Assembly: GCA_038212215.1 (NCBI GenBank) | Contig: JBBQUT010000017.1 | Span: 24,027-88,026 of the forward strand | Length of the DNA stretch: 64,000 nt | Reading direction: 5' to 3' | Source: JALZAI01 sp038212215 | GTDB taxonomy: Bacteria; Actinomycetota; Actinomycetes; Mycobacteriales; Jatrophihabitantaceae | Shown here: positions 24,098 through 32,296 of the stretch, one piece after another | How the letters are laid out: each line of letters starts with the position of its first letter | How positions within the stretch are numbered: the stretch's first letter is position 1 | Program-made: the position numbers and the translations under genes | Notes under the pieces: generated by a model | What the model saw: only the letters and a program-made list of their open reading frames with translations | Told to the model about the DNA's origin: nothing | Database searches by the model: none

Positions 24098-24508
24098 GTG
24101 CCGGAGATCCAGCGCTCCGCCGACGCAGTCTCTGTGATGATGGCGGCCGACGTCGCATCGCGCACCCTCGGGATCGAAGTCCTCGAGTACGGCGCCGGTC
24201 GTGCGGTGGCCCGGATGACGGTGCGCGAAGACATGGTCAACGGCCACGCGATAGCGCACGGCGGGCTGGTGTTCACCCTCGCCGATACCGCGTTCGCCTG
24301 CGCATGCAACAGCCATGGCCCGGTCACCGTCGCTGCCGGCGCCGAGATCGTCTTCGTCGCGCCGGCCCGCCTCGGCGACGAGCTCATCGCCGACGCCGTC
24401 GAGCGCACCCGCTTCGGGCGTTCTGGCATTTACGACGTCACCGTACGCCGTGGCGCCGAGGTGATCGCCGAGTTCCGGGGGCGCTCGCACACCCTGGCTC
24501 GCTCATGA
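24098..24508 (+). CDS. paaI: Hydroxyphenylacetyl-CoA thioesterase
   Basis: 136-residue hot-dog-fold thioesterase that rescues CoA trapped in dead-end ring-hydroxylated phenylacetyl-CoA. MVNGHAIAHGGLVFTLADTAFA is the PaaI signature, with Asn/His/Gly and the catalytic Asp. GTG 24098 appears leaderless. The stop overlaps the first family A mini-ORF by ATGA. Confidence 0.92.
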   Translation: MPEIQRSADAVSVMMAADVASRTLGIEVLEYGAGRAVARMTVREDMVNGHAIAHGGLVFTLADTAFACACNSHGPVTVAAGAEIVFVAPARLGDELIADAVERTRFGRSGIYDVTVRRGAEVIAEFRGRSHTLARS

Positions 24509-24721
24509 CCGCCCGTCGCTTCGCTGCGGCCGCCGAAGGCCATACCCATGGGCCACTCGCTCGCGGAGCTCACTCATGACCGCCCTCCGCTTCGCTGCGG
24601 CCGCCGAAGGCCATACCCATGGGCCACTCGCTCGCGGAGCTCACTCATGACCGCCCTCCGCTTCGCTCCGGCCGCCGAAGGCCATACCCATGGGCCACTC
24701 GCTCGCGGAGCTCACTCATGA
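24505..24721 (+). repeat. Family A mini-cistron repeat, three 71-bp units between paaI and paaR
   Basis: Three tandem units, each an ORF of 24 codons plus stop at 24505-24579, 24576-24650 and 24647-24721. Peptides start MTARRF or MTALRF and end HTHGPLARGAHS. Each ATG overlaps the previous stop by ATGA; the last stop overlaps the paaR ATG (24718). Each unit ends GGAG, 7 nt, ATGA, giving the next start its own ribosome site. The units differ by only a few bases (CGT/CTC at codons 4-5, one GCG/CCG). Confidence 0.92.
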
Positions 24722-25314
24722 CCGCCGTCCGCCGCGGACGTCCTGGCTACGACGTCGAGTCCCTGCTCGCTGTTGCCGTCGAGGTGTTCAACGAGCGCGG
24801 CTACGACGGTACGAGCATGGAAGATCTCGCCCAGCGGCTGGGGATCAGCAAATCCGCGATCTATCACCACGTACAGAGCAAGGACGCACTGCTCGGCCTC
24901 GCGCTCGACCGGGCACTCAACGGCCTCGAGGACGCCGCTGCGCAAGTGCGCCGGATGCACGGGCCCGCGTTGGAGCGCCTTGAATCGCTGTTGCGTCGCA
25001 GCGTCGTGGTGCTCGTCGAGAACGTCCCATACGTGACGCTGCTGCTGCGCGTGCGGGGCAACAGCCCCGTCGAGCGCGACGCGCTGGCCCGCCGGCGCCG
25101 CCTCGACCGACTCGCCGCCGGCCTCGTCGCGCAGGCGACGCGAGAGGGCGACCTGCGCACGGGTACCGATGCGAAGGTGACGGCCAGGTTGTTGTTCGGC
25201 ATGGTCAACTCGCTGGTCGAGTGGGTACGCCCCGGCACCGAACACGCAGCCATGGCCCTCGCCGACGCGGTCACCGCGCTCGCTTTTGAAGGCCTTCGCG
25301 CATCGTCCGCCTGA
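24718..25314 (+). CDS. paaR: TetR family repressor of the phenylacetate genes
   Basis: 198 residues. N-terminal TetR helix-turn-helix: FNERGYDGTSMEDLAQRLG, ISKSAIYHHVQSKDALL. The C-terminal ligand domain includes LLLRVRGNSPVERDALARRRR. ATG 24718 overlaps the last repeat mini-ORF; longer in-frame starts only read into the repeat. Linked to paaI by the repeat chain, and the divergent paa operator lies 640 nt upstream. Confidence 0.88.
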   Translation: MTAVRRGRPGYDVESLLAVAVEVFNERGYDGTSMEDLAQRLGISKSAIYHHVQSKDALLGLALDRALNGLEDAAAQVRRMHGPALERLESLLRRSVVVLVENVPYVTLLLRVRGNSPVERDALARRRRLDRLAAGLVAQATREGDLRTGTDAKVTARLLFGMVNSLVEWVRPGTEHAAMALADAVTALAFEGLRASSA

Positions 25315-25424
25315 GCGGACCACGCTCGCGGCTCGCGGCTGGCGGCTCGGCCCGGCGGCATGCGCCCCCGTCCTGCTGACCTTGCCCTGATCTTCGCCTA
25401 ACCTTGCGTGCCGCCTGCCGCGGC

Positions 25425-25430
25425 TACCGT
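25425..25430 (+). promoter_or_regulatory. -10 box of leaderless response-regulator mRNA
   Basis: TACCGT, then 6 nt, then GTG 25437. The TAnnnT-N6-GTG layout marks a leaderless start; no ribosome site is present. The 25315-25424 stretch before it holds short GCTCGCG tandem repeats and nothing else recognised. Confidence 0.5.
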
Positions 25431-25436
25431 GAACAG

Positions 25437-26141
25437 GTGGCTCAGCCCGGGACGGCCCGCGGCCTCGTGCTCGTAGTCGAGGACGAGGCCGCCATCGCCG
25501 ACGTGATCCGGATGCACCTCGCCCGAGCCGGCTACGGCGTGCACGTCGAGAGCAGCGGCGACGCCGCGCTCGATGCGGTGCAGGCGCTGCGTCCCGTCGC
25601 GATCGTCCTGGACGTCGGGCTGCCCGTCATCGACGGAATCGAGGTCTGCCGCCGGCTGCGCGCTGCAGGCGACTGGACACCGGTGCTGTTCGTGACCGCC
25701 CGCGACGACGAGGTCGACCGCATCGTCGGTCTCGAGCTCGGCGCGGACGACTACATCACCAAACCCTTCTCGCCGCGCGAACTCGCCGCGCGGGTCACCA
25801 GCGTGCTGCGCCGCACCCGGCACCGTGGCGACGACGAGGCCGCGCTGTCGCTCGGTGCGGTCAGCCTGGACGTCGGCCGGCGCCGGGCCCTCGTCAACGA
25901 CGACGAGATGGCGCTCACCACGACCGAATTCGATCTGCTCGCCTTCCTGATGCGCCGTCCCGGATGGGTGTTCAGCCGCGAGCAGCTGCTCAGCGAGGTC
26001 TGGGGATACGCCTCGGTCGGCGGCACCCGCACCGTCGACGTGCACATCGCGCAGTTGCGCGCGAAGCTAGGCGACGCCAGCCCGATCCGGACCGTTCGTG
26101 GCGTCGGTTACTCGGTCGAGACCCGCGCGGCTCGCGCATGA
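25437..26141 (+). CDS. OmpR-family two-component response regulator
   Basis: 234 residues. Receiver: VLVVEDEAAIAD (acidic pair), LDVGLPVIDG (phospho-acceptor Asp about residue 57), TARDDE and TKPFSP (Lys). Winged helix C-terminus: TTTEFDLLAFLMRRPGWVFSREQLL, VDVHIAQLRAKLGD, IRTVRGVGYSVE. GTG 25437 is preferred over the TTG at 25404. The stop overlaps the kinase start by ATGA. Confidence 0.93.
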   Translation: MAQPGTARGLVLVVEDEAAIADVIRMHLARAGYGVHVESSGDAALDAVQALRPVAIVLDVGLPVIDGIEVCRRLRAAGDWTPVLFVTARDDEVDRIVGLELGADDYITKPFSPRELAARVTSVLRRTRHRGDDEAALSLGAVSLDVGRRRALVNDDEMALTTTEFDLLAFLMRRPGWVFSREQLLSEVWGYASVGGTRTVDVHIAQLRAKLGDASPIRTVRGVGYSVETRAARA

Positions 26142-27691
26142 CTCGCCGGCGCGGGTCGCTGACCGGGCGGCTCGCTCTGCTGTGCGTCGCGATCGCCGCG
26201 CTCACCGGTGTGCTGGCGAGCGTGTTGGCGATCGGGCTGATCCGTTCGGCGGACGATCGCGCTGCGCGTCGGACGCTGAGTCGGCTTGCCGACGCTGCCC
26301 AGACAACTATCGATCGGAGCTCAGCCGGATTGTTGGCGCAGGCCCGCACCCGGCGGGTACTCACCGTGCTCGGCGTGCGCTACGGGCTGATTCGTCCGGC
26401 CGACGGCGTTGGGCCGAATGGACACGCCCGCCGGGTCATCAGCACCTACCCGCTCATGCGCGCGGCCATCACCGATCGCGACATCGCCGCCGTCCGGGCC
26501 GGCCGCGCAGTCTCGGCCAGCCGGACCGTCCGTGGCCGACACGTCTATCTCGAGGCTCGTCCCACGCTTGGCGGCGGCGGCGGCATCGTGCTCATCCAGC
26601 CCGGCTCGGACGCGACCGCAGGCGGCGACGCCGCGGTTCGGCGGGTGTTGCTGGCGACCGTCATCGGCGCCGGGGTCGCCGCGCTTGGCGGGTTCCTGCT
26701 CGCGCGGCGCCTGGCTCGTCCGCTGCGACGCACCGCGTCCGCCGCTCACGCCCTGGCCCAGGGACGTCGCGACATCGCAGTGCCAGTCGAGGGGCCGGCC
26801 GAGGTCGCAGACGTCGCCGGGGCGGTGAACTCACTGGCCGGCGCGCTGGCGCTCTCCGAAGCACGTCAGCGTGAGTTCCTGATGTCGGTCTCGCACGATC
26901 TGCGCACCCCGCTCACGGCGATCAGCGGATACGCCGAGTCCCTCGCCGACGGCGTCGTCCCGGCCGAGCGGATCGCCGAGGTCGGCGGCGTGCTCGTCGG
27001 CGAGGCGAAACGGCTGGACCGCCTCGTCGGCGACCTGCTCGATCTCGCACGGCTCAACGCCGAGGACTTCCGTATCGAGCCGGGACAGGTCGATCTCGCC
27101 GAGATGGCCCGCTCGGCGGCGATGGTATGGGACGCGCGGTGCGCGGCGGTCGACGTCGAGTTCCGCCTGGAGGCCACTGCTGCCCACGCCTACACCGACG
27201 CCGCGCGCGTGCGGCAGATCGCGGACGGGCTGCTGGAGAACGCCCTGCGCGTGACCCCGCGCGGTGCCCCGATCGTGCTGTCGGTCAGTACCGATCTCGG
27301 GGGGCACGCCCGGGTCGAGGTTCGTGACGGCGGTCCCGGCTTGTCCGAGGACGATCTCGCGGTGGCCTTCCGGCGCGGCGAGCTGTTCCGCCGCTACCGA
27401 GGGATCCGCCAGGTCGGCACCGGACTGGGCCTGGCGATCGTGCAGGGGCTCGTCGAGCGGCTGAACGCGACGATCGAGGCGGGCCATGCGACGGAGGGCG
27501 GCGCCCGCTTCACGGTGCGCCTGCCGACGTCATTTCCGTCTGCCGACGGCACCTCATTTCCGTCTGCCGACGGCACCACATTTCCGTCTGCCGACGGCAC
27601 CACGTCCCCGCCACCCGACGGCACCACGTCCCCGCCACCCGACGGCGCAGCACCGTCGGCGAGCAGTGGGGCTGGGGTCACCGCTTCTTGA
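26138..27691 (+). CDS. Sensor histidine kinase with repeat-rich C-terminal tail
   Basis: 517 residues. Two membrane helices (about 10-30 and 172-192) enclose an extracytoplasmic sensor; then HAMP, the H-box FLMSVSHDLRTPLTAISGYAES, N-box ENALRVTPRG, G1 DGGPGL and G2 GTGLGLAIVQGLVE. After the ATPase domain comes an unusual 55-residue tail made of FPSADGT and SPPPDGT repeats (DNA repeat at 27530-27649). Pairs with the regulator upstream. The stimulus is not known. The last 14 nt overlap the convergent secreted-protein gene. Confidence 0.9.
   Translation: MTRRRGSLTGRLALLCVAIAALTGVLASVLAIGLIRSADDRAARRTLSRLADAAQTTIDRSSAGLLAQARTRRVLTVLGVRYGLIRPADGVGPNGHARRVISTYPLMRAAITDRDIAAVRAGRAVSASRTVRGRHVYLEARPTLGGGGGIVLIQPGSDATAGGDAAVRRVLLATVIGAGVAALGGFLLARRLARPLRRTASAAHALAQGRRDIAVPVEGPAEVADVAGAVNSLAGALALSEARQREFLMSVSHDLRTPLTAISGYAESLADGVVPAERIAEVGGVLVGEAKRLDRLVGDLLDLARLNAEDFRIEPGQVDLAEMARSAAMVWDARCAAVDVEFRLEATAAHAYTDAARVRQIADGLLENALRVTPRGAPIVLSVSTDLGGHARVEVRDGGPGLSEDDLAVAFRRGELFRRYRGIRQVGTGLGLAIVQGLVERLNATIEAGHATEGGARFTVRLPTSFPSADGTSFPSADGTTFPSADGTTSPPPDGTTSPPPDGAAPSASSGAGVTAS
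27530..27649 (+). repeat. 24-bp coding tandem repeat, five copies, in kinase tail
   Basis: Five in-frame copies of an 8-codon unit: three close copies (S/T-F-P-S-A-D-G-T) and two diverged copies (T-S-P-P-P-D-G-T/A). In-frame unit loss or gain would not disturb the kinase domain. Likely length-variable among strains. Confidence 0.9.
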
Positions 27692-28178
27692 GCCCGTCGA
27701 CGATGATCACTGCATTCGGGTTCGCCCCGGCCGTCGCTGGTTCGGTGCCGTAGACCGCGACCTGGTCACCGGACCTGACGTCGGCGATCTTGGCTGGTGC
27801 GCCCTTCCCCTGCCCCGCACCGGCCACTCGCTTGCGCACGTGGGTAGAACCGTTGACAAGGAACGTCTTGGCGTAGCCGTCTGCGGCCTTGACATTGATT
27901 GACGTGGCAGACACGGCAGTGACCTGTCCGACGATCGCGTCGTGGTGCACGAACGCGCCAGTCCGGTCCGTAGTGACGAACTCGCCGTGCGCGATGTGGC
28001 GCAGCGCCCGGCGCAGTTGCTTGCCCCGCCCGGCCTGCTTGCCGCTGTGCTGCTGTCCGGAAGCGGCGCTGGGCTGCCCGGGGCTGCTTTGCGTCCCGCC
28101 GGACACGGCGAGCGCCGTGGAACCGGCACCGACGATGACGGCGCCTGCGGCGGCGGCGACGACTGCTATACGAAACAT
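27678..28178 (-). CDS. Secreted DUF5666-like protein
   Basis: 166 residues. Signal peptide MFRIAVVAAAAGAVIVGAGSTALA, then a Gln/Ser/Lys-rich linker and a C-terminal OB-like beta domain (DAIVGQVTAVSATSINVK, DGYAKTFLVNG, VRSGDQVAVYG). Short beta domains of this kind occur in exported actinobacterial proteins of unknown role, often near two-component systems. It may be a target of the kinase pair next door (inference only). Confidence 0.7.
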   Translation of the reverse strand: MFRIAVVAAAAGAVIVGAGSTALAVSGGTQSSPGQPSAASGQQHSGKQAGRGKQLRRALRHIAHGEFVTTDRTGAFVHHDAIVGQVTAVSATSINVKAADGYAKTFLVNGSTHVRKRVAGAGQGKGAPAKIADVRSGDQVAVYGTEPATAGANPNAVIIVDGLKKR

Positions 28179-28343
28179 GAGAGCTCCCTGGCGGTTTGTG
28201 TTGGACGGTTGCGGTGGTCACGATGCCCACCAACGTCCACCCTGCGCTCGCGACATTCGCAACTCGCCACAGAATTGTCAGCATCGGGTACGGGAGCGCA
28301 CGGCATACTGAGCCGCCGGAGCGCGGGGGTGTGCACGCAAGCC

Positions 28344-29810
28344 ATGAACGATCTCGTGGAGAAGGTGCTGCACGGCTTCGGGCAGGCTCGCGAGCGCATC
28401 GCGAGGCGACCTCTCGTGCTGCTGTGCGTCGGCGGCTTCGCCGCAGCGTCGCTCACCATGTTCGCCGGCGCTCGCATCGGCGCTGCGCCCGCCGCCCTGC
28501 CGCTCGACACCTGGCTCGGGCTGTTGCCACGCGCTGGCTACGAGGTGAGCGATCTCGTCCCAGGCCTGAGCATGCTCGCCGGCATCGCGGTGCTGTGCGG
28601 CCTGTGGCTGCTCATCGTGCTCGCCGCCCGGGGGCGCAGGCTCGACGAGGCACAACTCTGGACGCTTGCGGCGAGCTGGAGCTTCCCATTCGTGCTCGGG
28701 CCACCGTTGCTGAGCACCGATGTCTTTGGCTATGTCGCGCACGGCCTGCTGGCTCGTAACCAACTCAACCCCTACCACCACGGACCGTCCGCGCTGGGCG
28801 ACAGCATCCTGGTCAACGCGATCGACCCGACCTGGCGCAGCGCCGCCAGCACGCAAGGCCCGCTCGGCTCGGCCCTCGAACACCTGCTCGTGATTGTCGG
28901 TGCCGACAACCCGCTCGCCGCCGTCCTGTTGTTCCGCGCGCTGGCCGTCGCCAGCGTCGTGGCAATCGGACAGCTTGCTGCGGAACTCGCCGGGCACCGG
29001 CGTGCGTCGGCGATCGCCGTGACGGTGCTCAATCCGCTGACCCTGCTGTACTTGGTGTCTGCGGCGCATCTGGACGCGCTGTTCGTCGCGCTTGTGCTCG
29101 CCTCGCTGGTCGCGGCTGCGCAACGCCGGTGGACGCGTGCCCTGTTGCTCGTATGCATCGCGGCAGGTCTGAAACCGATCGGTCTCGTCGCGGTCGTGGC
29201 CGTGGTCGTCGCCCACAGCGCCCGGCAGCAACCCGGGTTCGCTTGGCGAGTCGCCCTGCGCGACGCCACAGTGGCGCTCGCCGCTCTCATCGCGTCGGTG
29301 TTGAGCGTCCCGTACGGATTGGGTTGGGCAGCCAACCTCGGCACGGTGACGCGGGAACACACGCCGTTCGCCCCGGCGAGCGTGGTCAGCGACGTCATCT
29401 CGGTGATCGTCACGTCGGCGTCGTTCGACGATCTGGCGACCGGTGGACGACTTTCGCTGGTGCTCGCTGGCGCCACCGCGGTGGCCTACCTGCTGGTCAC
29501 GGTTCGTGCACGGCCGCTGGAACACACCGTGGGCTATGCGCTCCTCGCACTCGGGCTGTGCGGGCCGGTGCTCTATCCGTGGTTCCTGTCCTGGGGAGTG
29601 CTGGTCCTGGCTCCTACCGCAATTCGCGCCCGCCGCGACTGGGTGCTCGCGCTGAGCGTCGCCGCGTGCGTGCTCGCGCCCGCCGGGTTTGTGCAGCACA
29701 CCGCCGAACGAGTGAGCTTGGCGGCGCTGGCCCTGATCGGTGCCGCGTTGTTCGCGTGCCTGGCCGCACGCCGCGAGCGATCGTTGCGGGCGGCGTCGCA
29801 GAGCGGCTAG
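28344..29810 (+). CDS. Polyprenol-phosphate-dependent alpha-1,6-mannopyranosyltransferase-like (MptA/MptB type)
   Basis: 488 residues with about 12 membrane helices, GT-C fold. The loop after the second helix carries LLSTDVFGYVAHGLLARNQLNPYHHGPS, the acidic GT-C motif and the Asn-Pro-Tyr pattern of actinobacterial Mpt enzymes, which lengthen the mannan core of lipoarabinomannan or related lipoglycans. ATG 28344 has no good ribosome site. The last 4 nt overlap the end of the DUF2516 gene. Confidence 0.8.
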   Translation: MNDLVEKVLHGFGQARERIARRPLVLLCVGGFAAASLTMFAGARIGAAPAALPLDTWLGLLPRAGYEVSDLVPGLSMLAGIAVLCGLWLLIVLAARGRRLDEAQLWTLAASWSFPFVLGPPLLSTDVFGYVAHGLLARNQLNPYHHGPSALGDSILVNAIDPTWRSAASTQGPLGSALEHLLVIVGADNPLAAVLLFRALAVASVVAIGQLAAELAGHRRASAIAVTVLNPLTLLYLVSAAHLDALFVALVLASLVAAAQRRWTRALLLVCIAAGLKPIGLVAVVAVVVAHSARQQPGFAWRVALRDATVALAALIASVLSVPYGLGWAANLGTVTREHTPFAPASVVSDVISVIVTSASFDDLATGGRLSLVLAGATAVAYLLVTVRARPLEHTVGYALLALGLCGPVLYPWFLSWGVLVLAPTAIRARRDWVLALSVAACVLAPAGFVQHTAERVSLAALALIGAALFACLAARRERSLRAASQSG

Positions 29811-30106
29811 CGCCCGGCGCCGCCGCCGACCTCACGCACGGCCGGCCGCACGTCCGCAAGGTAAACGCAGGCGATGACGGCAGAGATCAGCGATATCGGG
29901 CCGGTCGGCAGCGTTGAGATCACCGATCCGAACAGGCCGCCGAACAGCAGCATCGCGGCCCAGGCGGGCTTGGTGAGCTTGTCGACCGCCGGGAACGCAG
30001 GCGCCTTGCGGATCAGGCAGTCCACCAGCGCCCACACCCGCAGTGCGACCAGACCCCAGAACAAAACCCGGTTGGTCCAGTCGTAGAGGCCGGCGACGAT
30101 GTCCAC
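29807..30106 (-). CDS. DUF2516 family membrane protein
   Basis: 99 residues with three predicted membrane helices (near 12-30, 48-64, 68-86). Sits immediately downstream of the HBHA-like gene, as in mycobacteria (DUF2516 next to hbhA). Function unknown. Confidence 0.8.
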   Translation of the reverse strand: MDIVAGLYDWTNRVLFWGLVALRVWALVDCLIRKAPAFPAVDKLTKPAWAAMLLFGGLFGSVISTLPTGPISLISAVIACVYLADVRPAVREVGGGAGR

Positions 30107-30154
30107 GATCCCAGCGTAAATGACCCGGGCAAGCGGGGCCGGGCAGATAGCTGT

Positions 30155-30180
30155 CCCGCCGCCCAGTAGCGGGTGGCGGG
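30155..30180 (-). terminator. Hairpin between hbhA-like and DUF2516 genes
   Basis: CCCGCC-G-CCC pairs with GGG-T-GGCGGG around a 6-nt loop, just downstream of the hbhA-like stop. No U-run follows on either strand, so it may only attenuate or protect the mRNA end. Confidence 0.45.
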
Positions 30181-30202
30181 GCAGGCAGGGCGTTGCGTCA
30201 GC

Positions 30203-30853
30203 TCAGGAGCTGGCCTTCTTCGCGGGGCTCTTGCGGGCGGTCGCCTTCGCGGTGGCCGGCGTGGTGGTCACCTTGCGAGTGCGGGGCGCTGCAGGAGCCT
30301 TCTTTGCCGCCGGACGGGTTGTTGTCGGACGGGCGGCTGCCGGCTTCGGCGCCGTCCGCTTGGTAGCGGAGCGCTGTGCAACGGTCGGCTGGGAGGATCG
30401 CTTAGTCAGCGAAACGACCGGCTTGACGACGTTCTGCTGGACGGTGACGACGACGACGCCGGACACGGACCCGGCAGTGTCGACGAGCTTCGCGACGCGC
30501 TTGTCGTTGCGCACGCTGGCGTAGAAATCGTTGGCAAGATCGGTGATGCTCTGGCTGTAGCTCTTCGCCTGTACGAGGTAGGGCTCGACAGCGGATCGAA
30601 TGGCCTCGAGGTCGAAGCTCTTCTCGGCCTGCTCGAGCAGGTCACCGAAGACTGCCGTGGCCTTGTTGCGCAACTCCGAAACGTTGTCGATAGCGGTGCG
30701 GTTGAGGTCCAGAGCGGTGTCGGTGAGCTTGCTCACGATGCCGTTGGCCTGCTCGGTGACATCGGTGAGCTGGGTCTGCGCCTGGTCGATGACCTGCTTG
30801 CCCTGCTCGAGGGCGGTATCGGCGTAAGAACGGATGTCGCTGGTGATGGACAT
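30203..30853 (-). CDS. hbhA: Heparin-binding haemagglutinin-like protein (HBHA/apolipoprotein-like)
   Basis: 216 residues: about 150 residues of amphipathic helix/coiled coil, then a Lys/Ala/Pro/Thr-rich tail (KRTAPKP..., AAKKAPAAPRTRKV..., TARKSPAKKASS) like the methylated heparin-binding tail of mycobacterial HBHA. The role could be adhesion or intracellular lipid/nucleoid binding. Order XRE - hbhA - DUF2516 is the mycobacterial order. No signal peptide is seen, as in the known protein. Confidence 0.7.
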   Translation of the reverse strand: MSITSDIRSYADTALEQGKQVIDQAQTQLTDVTEQANGIVSKLTDTALDLNRTAIDNVSELRNKATAVFGDLLEQAEKSFDLEAIRSAVEPYLVQAKSYSQSITDLANDFYASVRNDKRVAKLVDTAGSVSGVVVVTVQQNVVKPVVSLTKRSSQPTVAQRSATKRTAPKPAAARPTTTRPAAKKAPAAPRTRKVTTTPATAKATARKSPAKKASS

Positions 30854-30911
30854 GGTGTTGCTCCTTCTTTGCTACTTGTTGGCGATCTGGTGTGTGGTGG
30901 TGAACTGCTGC

Positions 30912-31370
30912 TCAGCCGGTCACGGCGGGTACCCCGGGTTCTTCGAGCGGCGCGGCTTCTCCGGTGGGCTCGGGTTCTTCGCGTGGCTCGGCGGACTGAG
31001 CGTTCTCGCGGCGGAAGGACTCGTAGATATCGATGAGCACCTGCATCTGCCGCTCGCCAAGCACCGGGTCAGACAGAATCGCGGCGACAACGGCCGGATC
31101 CCCTTCGTGTGACTCGAGGATGCCCGCGCGGATGTAAAGTTGTTCGGCCGAAATCCGCAGACCCTTGGCGATCTGTTGCAGGATGTCCGCGCTCGGTTTG
31201 CGCAGCCCCCGCTCGATCTGCGAGAGGTAGGGATTGGAGACCCCGGCGAGCCGAGCCAACTGGCGCAACGAAACCTGTGCCTGCTCGCGCTGCTCCCGGA
31301 TGAATTCGCCGATCGCAGCACCACTGCGCTTGGCCTGTTCCTTAGGGCGTTCTGGTATCACAAGTCCCAT
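30912..31370 (-). CDS. XRE family transcriptional regulator
   Basis: 152 residues from ATG 31370. Helix-turn-helix SLRQLARLAGVSNPYLSQIERGLRKPSADILQQIAKGL (about residues 30-67), then a region SDPVLGERQMQVLIDIYESFR and an acidic Pro/Glu tail. Orthologue by position and sequence pattern of the regulator that precedes hbhA in mycobacteria. Longer in-frame starts exist but the extra 91 residues look non-coding. Confidence 0.85.
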   Translation of the reverse strand: MGLVIPERPKEQAKRSGAAIGEFIREQREQAQVSLRQLARLAGVSNPYLSQIERGLRKPSADILQQIAKGLRISAEQLYIRAGILESHEGDPAVVAAILSDPVLGERQMQVLIDIYESFRRENAQSAEPREEPEPTGEAAPLEEPGVPAVTG

Positions 31371-31483
31371 TCTGCCACAGGTGCTAGCTGTTGCAAGCAT
31401 CGAGCAAGCGCGATCTTCGTCACGGTGCGGCGGAGGACCGGGCCGCACGACCGCGACGCCCGTGCGCACGCCGTCGAAAATGA

Positions 31484-31520
31484 AGCGTGGCCCCGTTCCT
31501 TGTCGGAACGGGGCCACGCT
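31484..31520 (-). terminator. Strong intrinsic terminator of the Rieske/b561 operon
   Basis: Perfect 16-bp stem (AGCGTGGCCCCGTTCC and its complement) with a 5-nt loop TTGTC. On the minus strand it is followed by TTCATTTTC, a U-rich run, and lies about 140 nt after the stop at 31661. This is the best terminator in the window. The remaining sequence to 31660 holds nothing else recognised. Confidence 0.8.
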
Positions 31521-31660
31521 CACGCTGGGCGCCGGCCTGTCAGCCGCCTCTCGGCGAGTGGCCGCTCGTGGCGGCATATGTTGAGGCCCGGGGCATGAGT
31601 CAGGCCGGCACGTGGACTCCAACGAGGCACCTCCCGGCAACATTCCCGACCGGACGCGAA

Positions 31661-32296
31661 TCAGCGATGGCCGCCCTCGCGGTTGTCAAAGTTCGCGCTG
31701 GTCCAGGGCGCGGCGGCCGGGAGCAGCGCCGCTGCCGCCCCGACGCCGACGCCGAGGGAAAGTGCGAGCGCGACGAACCGCAACCGGCGACGGCGCGCCC
31801 CGCCGCCTCCGGTCGCTGTGCGCACCTCGCGCCAGCTCACTTGTGCCGCTTCAACGAGGTGGCCCAGCACGTGGACGCTCAGCACCACAAACCAGACCGC
31901 GAAGCTGGCCTGATGCGCCGTCAGCAGGGCGCTGTTCTCGTCCGGGGACACGGCGAGCAGGGCAATTCCGGTAGCGAGCAGCGCGAAGCTGGAAAGCACG
32001 ACCAGCGGGCCGATCGCCCGTAGCACCGGATGCGGCGGACCCTTCTCCCGGTACGCAGCCGCGCCCCGGTAGTAGCGCCCGAAGCGGAACGCCGTGCTGG
32101 CGGTCTTCAACAGCACTGGGCCGATGAGCATCACGCCGAGGAAGATGTGCAGCGTCAGCATCTGGCGCACGCTGAGCACGGTGACCCCCTCGACAGCCAG
32201 CATGACCAGCAGCACCATGCCATTCGCCGCGGTGAGCCGACTGTTGCCCTCGACTCCGGCGTCCACGACCGGCACGTCGCGTCGGCTCGTCGTCAC
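31661..32296 (-). CDS. Cytochrome b561-like membrane protein, partner of the DoxX-Rieske fusion
   Basis: 211 residues, five predicted membrane spans. Histidines in QMLTLHIFLGVMLIG, in LTAHQASFAVWFVV and in LSVHVLGHLVEA fit two haem b sites on helices 2 and 4, as in b561-type proteins. Start GTG 32296 overlaps the DoxX-Rieske stop by GTGA. With the Rieske protein it could form a small quinol-oxidising unit (inference). The C-terminus has one extra helix and a short tail. Confidence 0.65.
   Translation of the reverse strand: MTTSRRDVPVVDAGVEGNSRLTAANGMVLLVMLAVEGVTVLSVRQMLTLHIFLGVMLIGPVLLKTASTAFRFGRYYRGAAAYREKGPPHPVLRAIGPLVVLSSFALLATGIALLAVSPDENSALLTAHQASFAVWFVVLSVHVLGHLVEAAQVSWREVRTATGGGGARRRRLRFVALALSLGVGVGAAAALLPAAAPWTSANFDNREGGHR

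Noticed and set aside
24505..24721. CRISPR array
   Set aside because: The units are adjacent with no spacers and encode one ORF each with ATGA overlaps; no cas genes nearby.
27530..27649. CRISPR or terminator repeat
   Set aside because: Repeats are coding, in frame with the kinase and without spacers.
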